Assembly (NCBI GenBank): GCA_021815305.1 | Contig: JAKAHC010000007.1 | Location: forward strand, 93,731-157,730 | Source of the DNA: Deltaproteobacteria bacterium | GTDB taxonomy: Bacteria; Desulfobacterota; Deferrimicrobia; Deferrimicrobiales; Deferrimicrobiaceae | Direction of reading: 5' to 3' | DNA: 64,000 nucleotides | Shown here: positions 55,756 through 63,766 of the stretch, piece by piece | Layout: every line of letters begins with the position of its first letter | Numbering within the stretch: the first letter of the stretch is position 1 | The notes under the pieces: generated by a model | The model's input: only the letters and a program-made list of their open reading frames with translations | The model's database searches: none | Told to the model about the DNA's origin: nothing | Program-made: the position numbers and the translations under genes

Positions 55756-58389
55756 ATGAAGCCCTGTTCGAAGCGCTCTCTTCCCGCCCTGCGGAGATCG
55801 GCCGGGTTGCTTCTGCTGCTGGCCGCGGCGGCGGCGGGCTGTTCGTCGGCGACCACCACGGGAAGCCTCGTCAACGCGGCCGGGAATCACCCGGCGAATT
55901 TCGTTTCCACGCACCCCGAGTTTGCGCTCCCGGACGGGACCGCCTGCAAGGAGTGCCACGGGAGCGACCTCAAGGGGGGAATCTCGAGGGTCTCCTGCTT
56001 CACCGCTTCCCGCAACGGCGTGGGGTGCCACGCCGGCGGGCCCGCGTTCCATCCCCTGGACTGGCTGAACAAGACGAGCGCGAATTTCCACGGCACGGCA
56101 TTCGCCGGGAATGTCCTGATCAACGGCCTCGCGTGCGCCGGCTGCCACGACCCGACCAACCCGCCGGGGTACAACTGTCTGCAGTGCCACTTCACCCAGA
56201 CCGGCGGACGGGTACCCGCCGGATCGAGCTACGTTCACGGGCAGACCACGGGGCACTCCGCGTTCGGGCCGCTGGACGTCCTGAACGCCGTCACCTCCGT
56301 GTGCACAAGTTGCCATGCCATCAACAACACTTTCGGGCACATGCCGCAGCCGTTCTGCCACAACTGCCACTCGCCGGCCCCCGCGGGGTTCCACCCGGCG
56401 GGGTGGGCGAACCCGGACAGCCACGGCGCCGCAGCCAAGGCGGCCCCCGGGACCACAACGGGATTCCTCACCTGCCAGACCTGTCACGGGAACGATTTCG
56501 CGGGCTCCGGCTCCGCTCCGTCATGCATCAATAACGCCTCCTGCCACGGTTCGGGCATCGCCTCCCCCCACTCCCCGGCACCCTGGAGAGCGCCGTCGAC
56601 CCCGCGGACGCACACCAACACGGACAACTCGGTCCCGGGGAACCCCAACGCCTGCGCCTGGTGCCACCTGGGGAGCGGCGCGGTGGTGGTCACCCCCCCG
56701 ACGCAGCCCCCGGCGGGCGTCACTCCGGGTTGCTTCAACAGCACGCTGTGCCACGGCGACGTATCCGGAGCGCCCCACCCGGTGCGGCCGTACGCGACAC
56801 ATCCGGCGGACGCCGTAAGCCGGTTCAACACCTACTGCAACACGTGCCACAGCATGAGTCCCCCGCGCCTGTTGAGCGCCGCACCCGCCTGCACGGAGTG
56901 CCATGTCGGCGGGAACCCGCTCACCATCACCGGTTGCGCATCCTGCCACGGGAATCCCCCTGCCGGGGCGGCCCCCGTCGGGCCGGTCTTCCCCAACGTG
57001 GCGGGAGCCCACGCCAAGCACAACGCACTGGACAATGTCGCCGGGGTCTGCAACACCTGCCACAACGGCGGCGGCACGGGGACCGGACTCAGGCATTTCT
57101 ACGACAACGTCGCCGGCCAGTCGGGGATCGACGTGGCGTTCCTGAACACGCTCTTCAAGGCGCACTCGGGAACCCTGTCGTTCACCACCGCCGACAACAC
57201 CTGCTCCAACGTGAGCTGCCACGGCGGCATCACGACGCCGAACTGGAGGGGCGCCTTCCCGACGACGGGGGATGTGTGCCGCCAATGCCACACCGTCGGC
57301 ACGGCGCAGGGGACGCCGGAGAACAACAGCCCGTACTCCGGCCTCCACGCGTTCCACATGAGCTCCACGGTGGGAGGCGCCATCGTGTGCTCCGACTGCC
57401 ACAACATGGCCAACGGAACGACCGGGGCGCTGAACCACTACAAGTTCCTCAACACTCCCCAGATGGAGGGGCCGGCCAGCGGCACCGTCGAGCCGAACGG
57501 GTCGGCCGCCAACTACAACGCGACGAACCAGACGTGCGGAACGTTTACCTGCCACACGGTGAGCCATACCGGCTTCTCCTGGAGCGGCGGCGCGAACCAC
57601 GCCGTTCCTTTCCTGGGGACGAGCCACACCTCCGTGACGTCTTCGACGTTCGCGGCAAACTGCGGCGCATGCCACTTCGAAACCGGGTCGGCGACGAAGA
57701 TCGGCCCGACCTGCACGGTGTGCCACCAGGCGGGTTCGCCGCTCACGGCCCTGAACTGCACCTCCTGCCACGCCGGCCCGCCGAACAACGCATCGACGTC
57801 GGCATACCCGAACGTCCAGGGAACCCACCCGGCGCACAACGCCCTGGCGGGGGTCGCGGGGGTCTGCAACGCGTGCCACAGCGGGCTGGGGACCGGCACC
57901 CTGAACCATTACAACCGCGCGAACGCCCGTCCGGGGATGGACGCGTTGCGGGTTCCCCCCGGGGACGCGGCGTTTCTCGCCGCGTACAACGCGAAATCCG
58001 GCGCGGCGGCGTTCGACAACTCCTCCCTGCTGCGCTGCACGAACGTGAGCTGCCACGGGGGGCAGGCCACCCCCAACTGGCAGACCGGAACGATCGACGT
58101 CGTCAACGCGTGCACGAGCTGCCACGTCTCGGGGACGACCCAGTACAACAGCTTCCATTCGGGCCAGCACTCGTTGCACGTCGGCGTGTTCGGCCTGAGC
58201 GCCGCCACGTGCAAGCGGTGCCACGATGCGACGAAGGTGAACGTCGCGGGGCACTTCGACAACCTGGCCACGACGGCGTTCGAGCAGACGCCGGCCAGCA
58301 CGGTCCTCCCGGCCACCAGGTACAACGGGACGACCTGCAACCCCTCGGCGGGGGGCCTCAGCGGCTGCCACGGCCAGCAGACCTGGTGA
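55756..58389 (+). CDS. Large multiheme c-type cytochrome lipoprotein (19 CXXCH plus variants)
   Basis: The 877-residue lipoprotein has a lipobox AAAGC at about residue 28 and, by hand count, 19 CXXCH motifs. It also has non-standard sites: three CX4CH (CSNVSCH, CGTFTCH, CTNVSCH), two CX5CH (CINNASCH, CFNSTLCH) and two CX9CH. The CX4CH plus CXXCH pairing is the known Geobacter-type module. A module of about 120 residues occurs twice (see 56935 and 57757). It is probably an outer-surface terminal reductase or conduit subunit. The gene ends before a strong terminator. Heme stoichiometry at the odd motifs is uncertain. Confidence 0.93.
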   Translation: MKPCSKRSLPALRRSAGLLLLLAAAAAGCSSATTTGSLVNAAGNHPANFVSTHPEFALPDGTACKECHGSDLKGGISRVSCFTASRNGVGCHAGGPAFHPLDWLNKTSANFHGTAFAGNVLINGLACAGCHDPTNPPGYNCLQCHFTQTGGRVPAGSSYVHGQTTGHSAFGPLDVLNAVTSVCTSCHAINNTFGHMPQPFCHNCHSPAPAGFHPAGWANPDSHGAAAKAAPGTTTGFLTCQTCHGNDFAGSGSAPSCINNASCHGSGIASPHSPAPWRAPSTPRTHTNTDNSVPGNPNACAWCHLGSGAVVVTPPTQPPAGVTPGCFNSTLCHGDVSGAPHPVRPYATHPADAVSRFNTYCNTCHSMSPPRLLSAAPACTECHVGGNPLTITGCASCHGNPPAGAAPVGPVFPNVAGAHAKHNALDNVAGVCNTCHNGGGTGTGLRHFYDNVAGQSGIDVAFLNTLFKAHSGTLSFTTADNTCSNVSCHGGITTPNWRGAFPTTGDVCRQCHTVGTAQGTPENNSPYSGLHAFHMSSTVGGAIVCSDCHNMANGTTGALNHYKFLNTPQMEGPASGTVEPNGSAANYNATNQTCGTFTCHTVSHTGFSWSGGANHAVPFLGTSHTSVTSSTFAANCGACHFETGSATKIGPTCTVCHQAGSPLTALNCTSCHAGPPNNASTSAYPNVQGTHPAHNALAGVAGVCNACHSGLGTGTLNHYNRANARPGMDALRVPPGDAAFLAAYNAKSGAAAFDNSSLLRCTNVSCHGGQATPNWQTGTIDVVNACTSCHVSGTTQYNSFHSGQHSLHVGVFGLSAATCKRCHDATKVNVAGHFDNLATTAFEQTPASTVLPATRYNGTTCNPSAGGLSGCHGQQTW
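56935..57291 (+). repeat. Cytochrome module, copy 1 (residues 394-512)
   Basis: This 119-residue stretch of the large cytochrome runs CASCHGNPPAG, FPNVAGAHAKHNAL, VAGVCNTCHNGG, CSNVSCHGG, TPNW, CRQCH. The same order of motifs recurs at 57757-58125, about 270 residues later, with diverged linkers, showing an internal duplication. Confidence 0.8.
57757..58125 (+). repeat. Cytochrome module, copy 2 (residues 668-790)
   Basis: This stretch runs CTSCHAGPPNN, YPNVQGTHPAHNAL, VAGVCNACHSG, CTNVSCHGG, TPNW, CTSCH, parallel to copy 1. Each copy holds three CXXCH and one CX4CH motif in the same order and spacing. Confidence 0.8.
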
Positions 58390-58413
58390 CCCGGCAGGCG
58401 GCCACCGGAAACC

Positions 58414-58450
58414 ATGCCCCGGCGGAGGGGATTTCCGCCGGGGCATTTTT
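58414..58450 (+). terminator. Intrinsic terminator of the cytochrome operon
   Basis: ATGCCCCGGCGGA (58414-58426) pairs perfectly over 13 bp with 58434-58446 around a 7-base loop, and a run of five T (58446-58450) follows. It is the clearest intrinsic terminator seen in the window. Confidence 0.9.
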
Positions 58451-58498
58451 CATGGTGCGCCCGGCAGGGCGCTTCGGGCGGGCCGGCGGCGGGCGAAC

Positions 58499-59410
58499 GT
58501 GATTCCTCCCGATGGCGGAGAGGAGGGAGGACGGCGCGCACGCGTGTACGCCGGCCTGGTCCTCACGATGGTGTTCTGGGGGAGCGCGTTCCCCACCTCG
58601 AAGATGCTCGTCCTCGAGGTGCCTCCCGAGGTCGGCGCGGTCCTGCGGTTCGGCCTCGGCTCTCTGCTGATGGTGGGGATCCTGTTCCGGAGGTCGGCGC
58701 ATCCGGTACCCTCCCGGGACCAGTGGGGGCGCCTGGCCTCCGTCGGGCTGGTGGGGGTCGCGGCGTTCAACTTCCTCTTCTTCCGCGGCCTCTCGCTGGC
58801 ACCGTCGTCGGATGCCGGGATGATCATCCCGACGATGTCCCCGGTCTTCACGGCGCTGGCGGGAATGCTCTTTTTCGGAGAGCCGGTGCGGTTCCGGCGG
58901 GTAGCGGGGCTGGTCGTCGCCTTCGGGGGCGCCGTCCTCTTCTTCTGGGCCGTGATCGCGCACACCCGCGGGCAGGCGGAGCGGGTTTGGGGGGATCTCG
59001 CGCTGGTCGGGGCCGCGGTGTGCTGGGCGGCCGCCTCCATCCTTGCGAGACCGCTGTCGGTGCGCATCGGCGCCATGCCCGCGGCCTCGTGGACCCTCTT
59101 CCTCGGCAGCGTCGTCCTGCTGCTGGTCTCTTCTCCCAAGCTCGCCGTCGTGCCCTGGGGGGAGCTCTCGGGACGGTTCTGGGTCGTGCTGGCCTACGTG
59201 GTGGCTTTTCCCACGGTGATCGCCTACGTCCTGTGGATGGAGGGGATCCGCACGATCGGATCGGGGCCGGCGACCTCGTTCATGTTCCTCGCGCCGGTGT
59301 TCGCCCTCCTTACCGCAGCCGCGCTTCTCGGCGAGCGGCCCACCGCGCCGCAAGGGCTGGGGGGGGCCCTGATGCTGTGCGGGGTGTGGCTGGTCAACCG
59401 CCCCGGGTAG
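58499..59410 (+). CDS. EamA/DMT-family permease
   Basis: The 303-residue protein has ten hydrophobic helices in two EamA halves, with LVLTMVFWGSAFPTSKMLVLEVPPE in the first and LALVGAAVCWAAASILAR at the start of the second. It exports or exchanges small metabolites across the inner membrane. The start GTG 58499 has little ribosome-site support; GTG 58544 would begin in the first helix. It lies after a strong terminator and meets the aminotransferase gene tail to tail, with 3 bp between stops. The substrate is unknown. Confidence 0.85.
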   Translation: MIPPDGGEEGGRRARVYAGLVLTMVFWGSAFPTSKMLVLEVPPEVGAVLRFGLGSLLMVGILFRRSAHPVPSRDQWGRLASVGLVGVAAFNFLFFRGLSLAPSSDAGMIIPTMSPVFTALAGMLFFGEPVRFRRVAGLVVAFGGAVLFFWAVIAHTRGQAERVWGDLALVGAAVCWAAASILARPLSVRIGAMPAASWTLFLGSVVLLLVSSPKLAVVPWGELSGRFWVVLAYVVAFPTVIAYVLWMEGIRTIGSGPATSFMFLAPVFALLTAAALLGERPTAPQGLGGALMLCGVWLVNRPG

Positions 59411-59413
59411 GGG

Positions 59414-60601
59414 TTAAAGCATCGCGCGCAGTCCGGAGACGAGCCGGTCGATTCCCTCCACCGCGGTCTCCTCGCGCAGGCTGCCGTAGGCGATCCGTAA
59501 AAAACAGCCCTCCGTGGCCCCGAACGTCTCCCCGGGGATGACGGCCACCCTGTGTTCCCGCACCAGCCGCTCCGACAGGTCGATCGCGCTCATGTCCGTT
59601 TCCACCTTCGCGAAGAGGTAGAAGGCGCCCAGCGCCTGCGGCACGGAGATCAGGCCGGACAGGTTCGAGAGGCGGGCGAGGACCTCCCGGCGCACGCGGG
59701 CGATGGAGGGCAGGTGGGCCCGGCAGTACCTGCGTCCCTCCCGTAGGGAGCAAAGCGCAACGAACTGGGAAATGGCCGGCGCGCAGACGACCACCGTGTC
59801 CTGGATCTTCATCAGTTCGTCGTGGAGGTGCTCCGGGGCGACCAGGAACCCCACGCGCCAGCTCGCCATTCCGTACGACTTGGAGAAACTGAACAGGGAG
59901 ATCACGTGCTCTCCGCCGAGAGACCCCGGGGAGAAGTGCCGCGCGCCTTCGTAGGTGAAGTACTCGTACGCCTCGTCGCTGATGTGGTAGATTCCGCGCT
60001 CCGCGCACAGGCGGTGGATCGCCGCGAGCGTCTCCTCCGGGTACACCGCTCCCGTGGGGTTGTTCGGGGAGACGGTGACGACCGCGCGCGTTCTCTTCGT
60101 GATCGCCGCGGCGATGGCCGGGAGATCGGGCTGGAGCCTGCCGTCGGTGGAGACGGGCACCGGGACGGCGGAGGCGAGGGAGATCGCCATCTCGTGGTTG
60201 AAGTAGTAGGGGGCGAGCAGGATCACCTCGTCGCCGGGGTCGCAGATGGCGAGGACGGCGTTGAGGAAGGCCTGGTTCGCCCCCGCGGTCACGAGAATCC
60301 GACGCGTGAAGGGGGCCTCGATGCCGTTTTCCAGGCGCAGCTTCTCCTCGATCGCCTTCCGGAGGTCCGGCAGCCCCGCGTCGGGGATGTACTTGTGGTG
60401 GGGGACCGACGACAAGAACTCGGGGATCGCGGAGAGGGCCGCGCGGGGGGGGCCGTAGTGGACCACTCCCTGGCCCAGCGAGATCGTCCCCGGCGTCTGC
60501 GCGATCCACCCCGCAACGATCGGGATGACGGGAGGCTGGACCCGCTTCGCGCGATCCGAGGGGGATCGGCGCCCGGGGTTTCGGAAATCCGCCTTGTCCA
60601 T
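59414..60601 (-). CDS. PLP-dependent class I/II aminotransferase
   Basis: The 395-residue enzyme shows the fold-type-I pattern: LGQGVVHYGPP near residue 47, AGANQAFLNAVLAI, VTVSPNNPTGAVYP, DEAYEYFTYEG and the PLP lysine K241 in SFSKSYGMASWRVGFL. It resembles aspartate/alanine-type aminotransferases; the exact substrate is not visible. ATG 60601 is chosen over a longer upstream frame that would overlap the phosphoesterase gene, and GAGGAGG lies 10 bases upstream. It is the third gene of a minus-strand operon with two metallophosphoesterases. Confidence 0.9.
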   Translation of the reverse strand: MDKADFRNPGRRSPSDRAKRVQPPVIPIVAGWIAQTPGTISLGQGVVHYGPPRAALSAIPEFLSSVPHHKYIPDAGLPDLRKAIEEKLRLENGIEAPFTRRILVTAGANQAFLNAVLAICDPGDEVILLAPYYFNHEMAISLASAVPVPVSTDGRLQPDLPAIAAAITKRTRAVVTVSPNNPTGAVYPEETLAAIHRLCAERGIYHISDEAYEYFTYEGARHFSPGSLGGEHVISLFSFSKSYGMASWRVGFLVAPEHLHDELMKIQDTVVVCAPAISQFVALCSLREGRRYCRAHLPSIARVRREVLARLSNLSGLISVPQALGAFYLFAKVETDMSAIDLSERLVREHRVAVIPGETFGATEGCFLRIAYGSLREETAVEGIDRLVSGLRAML

Positions 60602-60618
60602 GGGATGACCGCCTCCTC

Positions 60619-61452
60619 TCATTCGCAGGGAAGTACCTTCCGTTCGAAGGTCAACGGGTCCAGCCGGCAGACCACGACCGTCAGGCCGGAAGGGGATTGC
60701 CCCGGCTGCAGGCAAACGGTTCTCCCGATCTTCGCGTGCCACGTTCCGGACTCGTCGGGGGATTCGTGGATGTGCCCGTGGAGGGACAGGAGCGGTTGGG
60801 AGCGTTCGAGGAAGGCGCGTGTGGCCGGCGACCCGACGGCCGCTCCGCCCCGGACCACATCGAGCCCGAGGCCCGAAGGGGGGCCGTGGAGGATGTACAC
60901 CGCCCTGCCGGGGTCCGGCGGCGCCGGGAGCGCCGCAAGCTCCTCATCGATCGTGGGAAGCGTCGCGGCGTACGCGGGCCAGTCGGGGATCTCCCGGAAG
61001 CCGTCCGGCGTGGAGAGGAGCCCCGGCCCGAGCTGAGGGCCGAAGACGTACCCTTCCGCGTCCCGGCGGGCGCGATCCTTCAGCCTGAAGGGGTAGTCGG
61101 TCACGAGGTTCATCCCGACGAAGGAGTACCCCTCGACGGAGTCCATCCTGCGGGAGAGATGGGATACGAGCGGGTGGTTCGCGCAGATCCTGTCGAGCAG
61201 AGGATCGAGGATCCCCAGGTCGTCGTTCCCGCTTACCAGGAAATAGCGGATCCCCTCCGCCTGGAATCGCCCGAAATAGGGATCGAGGAACTCCCGGTAG
61301 AACCGCCCCTGGTCCTCGTGACGCCGGCCGGACGGGGAGATGTCCCCCCCGTTGATCACCAGATCCGCCCCGATCTCCCTCGCCAGCGAGAAGGTGAGGT
61401 CGTACTTCCATCGTTGTCCGTGGAGATCCGTGACGTAGAGGAGGGTGTTCAT
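60619..61452 (-). CDS. Cytoplasmic metallophosphoesterase
   Basis: The 277-residue protein has the calcineurin-like set of metal motifs: VTDLHGQ near the start, INGGDISPSG, VSGNDD and LHGHIHES, with no signal peptide or helix. These bind two metal ions and hydrolyse phosphoesters. ATG 61452 overlaps the upstream phosphoesterase stop by ATGA, so the two are co-translated. The aminotransferase gene begins 17 bp after its end. No substrate can be assigned. Confidence 0.85.
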   Translation of the reverse strand: MNTLLYVTDLHGQRWKYDLTFSLAREIGADLVINGGDISPSGRRHEDQGRFYREFLDPYFGRFQAEGIRYFLVSGNDDLGILDPLLDRICANHPLVSHLSRRMDSVEGYSFVGMNLVTDYPFRLKDRARRDAEGYVFGPQLGPGLLSTPDGFREIPDWPAYAATLPTIDEELAALPAPPDPGRAVYILHGPPSGLGLDVVRGGAAVGSPATRAFLERSQPLLSLHGHIHESPDESGTWHAKIGRTVCLQPGQSPSGLTVVVCRLDPLTFERKVLPCE

Positions 61453-62600
61453 GACGCGGCGGGCGATCGTTCGATGTCGATGATCGTGATTTCCGGGGGA
61501 GCCAGGAAGCGCATCGGGGGGCCCCAGGTCCCGGTCCCTCGGCTCACGTGGAGCGTCCCGCCTCCCTCCACGGGATGGTCCCCGGCGCCGAGAGGATAGG
61601 CCAGCCGGCTTACGAAACGGAAGGGGAAGATCTGTCCGCCGTGCGTGTGGCCCGACAGCTGCAGGTCGAATTTCCCGGCCGACGCGGGACGGAGGGCGGG
61701 CCGGTGTTTGAGGAGCACGGTGAAAGGGGCAGGGGAAGGGCCGTCGAGGATCCGCCCTTCCGCCGAGTCGGATGCGTTTCCGAAGGGGGCGGCGGGGTCG
61801 TCCACCCCGGCGAAACGGAGGATGCCGCTCACGTCCGCGTCGTCGTCCCGCAGCACGGTGAACCCGGCGCGCCGGGTGAAGGAGAGCGCCTGCGGGAGCC
61901 CCGCGTAATATTCGTGATTGCCGGTGACCGCGAACTTTCCCCGCGGGGCCGGAACCGCCCGGAAGATTTCGGCGAGCCCCGGGATGTGGTCGATCCGCCC
62001 GTCGACGAGGTCTCCGGTCGACACGAGGAGATCGGGCGATGCGTCCCTGAGGATCTCCGCGACCGCGCGGGTCATCCGGTGCCGGTTGATGAGCCCCAGG
62101 TGCAGATCGCTGATCTGGGCGATCCGCAGGCGGGGGACCGAGGCCGGAAGCTTGTCCGTGACGATGCGAAGGCGGACGACGCCGATCCGGGACGCCTCGA
62201 AAGCGGAGTATGCCCCCAGGGAGACCGCGAGCGCCGCGAGGAAGAGGATCGTGCGCCGGCCGTCGAACGCGACAGCGCCCCGGTTGCCGTTCCCTCCCGC
62301 GACGGCGCTCCCGATCCGGGTTGCGAGCGTCACCGCGTCAGCGGCGAGGTTCAGGGTCATGAAGAGGAAGAGCAGACCCATCCACGTGTATCCGACGAAT
62401 GCAAAGACGCGCGCGGCGGTCTCCAGCCCGTGCCGTTCGAGCAGGTACGTGAGGATCGGTGCGAACAGCAGGAGCGCGAGGAGGGGAAGGAACGGGAGCG
62501 TGGTTCCCCATCCGAGCGCGAAAGCCGCCTTCACCTTGAGGAGCGCATACGCGTGCACGGAGCCGTAGATCAGCAGGAATGTCAGGAGGAAAAGGCTCAC
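61449..62600 (-). CDS. Membrane-bound metallophosphoesterase (YkuE-type)
   Basis: The 383-residue protein has three to four N-terminal helices in the first 110 residues, then a tenth of the protein as linker, and a calcineurin-like domain with ISDLHLG, STGDLVDG, TGNHEYY and LSGHTHGGQIFPF. This organisation is typical of YkuE/YaeI-like phosphoesterases, some of which act on UDP-diacylglucosamine or other lipid-linked phosphates. It leads the minus-strand operon, with a TTGCAA/GATATT promoter candidate upstream. Role in envelope lipid metabolism is inference. Confidence 0.85.
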   Translation of the reverse strand: MSLFLLTFLLIYGSVHAYALLKVKAAFALGWGTTLPFLPLLALLLFAPILTYLLERHGLETAARVFAFVGYTWMGLLFLFMTLNLAADAVTLATRIGSAVAGGNGNRGAVAFDGRRTILFLAALAVSLGAYSAFEASRIGVVRLRIVTDKLPASVPRLRIAQISDLHLGLINRHRMTRAVAEILRDASPDLLVSTGDLVDGRIDHIPGLAEIFRAVPAPRGKFAVTGNHEYYAGLPQALSFTRRAGFTVLRDDDADVSGILRFAGVDDPAAPFGNASDSAEGRILDGPSPAPFTVLLKHRPALRPASAGKFDLQLSGHTHGGQIFPFRFVSRLAYPLGAGDHPVEGGGTLHVSRGTGTWGPPMRFLAPPEITIIDIERSPAAS

Positions 62601-62637
62601 ATCGCGGCTCCGCCGGTGGAATGGACGTCCCTATACG

Positions 62638-62665
62638 AATATCGCACGGACAGTTCCGGTTGCAA
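62638..62665 (-). promoter_or_regulatory. Promoter candidate of the phosphoesterase operon
   Basis: On the minus strand TTGCAA (62665-62660), a 16-bp spacer and GATATT (62643-62638) lie 38 bp upstream of the phosphoesterase ATG. The region is shared with a divergent promoter for the FmdB gene. Confidence 0.45.
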
Positions 62666-62713
62666 GCGCAGGACGGGAACAACGCAGGATGGGAGCCGGG
62701 TGCCGCCCCGCGG

Positions 62714-62741
62714 TCGAAAGGCCCGGCGGATGTGAGATAAT
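62714..62741 (+). promoter_or_regulatory. Promoter candidate of the FmdB-type gene
   Basis: TCGAAA (62714-62719), 16 bp, then GATAAT (62736-62741) lies 30 bp before the GTG start of the zinc-ribbon gene. It is the plus-strand half of the 170-bp divergent gap. Confidence 0.5.
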
Positions 62742-62771
62742 CGGGATCACGACCGGTCTTGGGGAGGGAAC

Positions 62772-63047
62772 GTGCCCATCTACGAATACCAGTGCCCGGA
62801 GTGCGGCGAGTTCGAGAAGGAACAGAGGATGTCGGATCCCCCGCTGGAGAAATGCCCGCATTGCGGCAAGCGCGTGACGCGCCTGGTGGGGGGGGGAGGC
62901 GGATTCGTCCGGAGAGGCGGGAACTGGGTCTCCAAGATGGCCTCCTCGGGGGACTCGCCGCAGAAGGCCGCGGACCGCTTCATGAAGCAGACGGTCGGGG
63001 AGGTCGCCGAGGACCTCTCCAGGAACCGCAAGCCGGGATTCCACTAG
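62772..63047 (+). CDS. FmdB-family zinc-ribbon protein
   Basis: The 91-residue protein begins PIYEYQCPECG and continues with EKCPHCGKRVTRLVGG, the four-cysteine zinc ribbon of the FmdB/YhgB family, followed by a charged C-terminal tail. Its function is not settled; members are seen as putative regulatory proteins. GTG 62772 follows GGGAGG. Its stop overlaps the opposite-strand amidotransferase stop by 4 bases (CTAG). Confidence 0.9.
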   Translation: MPIYEYQCPECGEFEKEQRMSDPPLEKCPHCGKRVTRLVGGGGGFVRRGGNWVSKMASSGDSPQKAADRFMKQTVGEVAEDLSRNRKPGFH

Positions 63048-63766
63048 GAGAGAAGGACGGAGCGGGGCGTCCCCGGGACCAGCTCGATCAGTTCTCCGTC
63101 GGCCAGGAGCCGCCACCCGTCGGATCCGTCCGGCGGCTGGCTGGCGACCACCGACGATTCCTCCCCCGCGCGAAGGTAGAGCGTGTAATATTCCCCGTCC
63201 CGGCGGAACCGGCGGAACGCGAAGGTCCGTTCCGGCGTGGCGATCAGCAGGTTCGCGGCGGAGTATTCCCCCACGAGGCCCGGATCGGAGAGCATCTCCC
63301 CAAGCGCGCCGGCCAGCCCCCGCAGCGAGCGGTCCTTCCACCGGCCGGAGAGCCGTTCCAGGAACACCAGGGTGTCGCTGACTTTCCGTCCGTCTCCCTC
63401 CTCGCCGATCTTCCCGTAGAAGGTGCCGTTGTGGGCGAGCGCCACCCCGGCCGACAGGAAAGGATGGGAGTTCCCCGCGTGGACCGTTTCCGGGTTCGAG
63501 GCGAACCGCACGTGCCCGAGGAACCGGTCGGTCCTCACACGGACCTGCGAAAGGAGCGGGTCGGAGGCGGCGGGCTTCCCGCTGCGCACCACGCGGATCT
63601 CCCCGTCCTGCCGGTAGGCCACGCCCCACCCGTCGGGGTGGTTCCCGCCCACGCGCTTCTCCCACCGGTCGACCAGGTTCCCGGAGGAGCAGAACCACGC
63701 CAGGGTGTCTAGGTACGGGGCTGCGTCGAGGGGAGTCCGGGAAGCGAACGCGATCATGCGGCACAT
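63044..63766 (-). CDS. Class II glutamine amidotransferase (YafJ-type)
   Basis: The 240-residue protein has the N-terminal nucleophile Cys2 (MCRMIAFAS), which becomes residue 1 after Met removal, and the class II signature GGNHPDGWGVAY, plus HVRFASNPETVHAGNSHPF with the substrate-site residues. The length is that of YafJ-like proteins, which hydrolyse glutamine without a fused synthase. The start has AAGGAG upstream, with TATAAT (63811-63806) 39 bp before it as -10. Partner enzyme unknown. Confidence 0.9.
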   Translation of the reverse strand: MCRMIAFASRTPLDAAPYLDTLAWFCSSGNLVDRWEKRVGGNHPDGWGVAYRQDGEIRVVRSGKPAASDPLLSQVRVRTDRFLGHVRFASNPETVHAGNSHPFLSAGVALAHNGTFYGKIGEEGDGRKVSDTLVFLERLSGRWKDRSLRGLAGALGEMLSDPGLVGEYSAANLLIATPERTFAFRRFRRDGEYYTLYLRAGEESSVVASQPPDGSDGWRLLADGELIELVPGTPRSVLLS

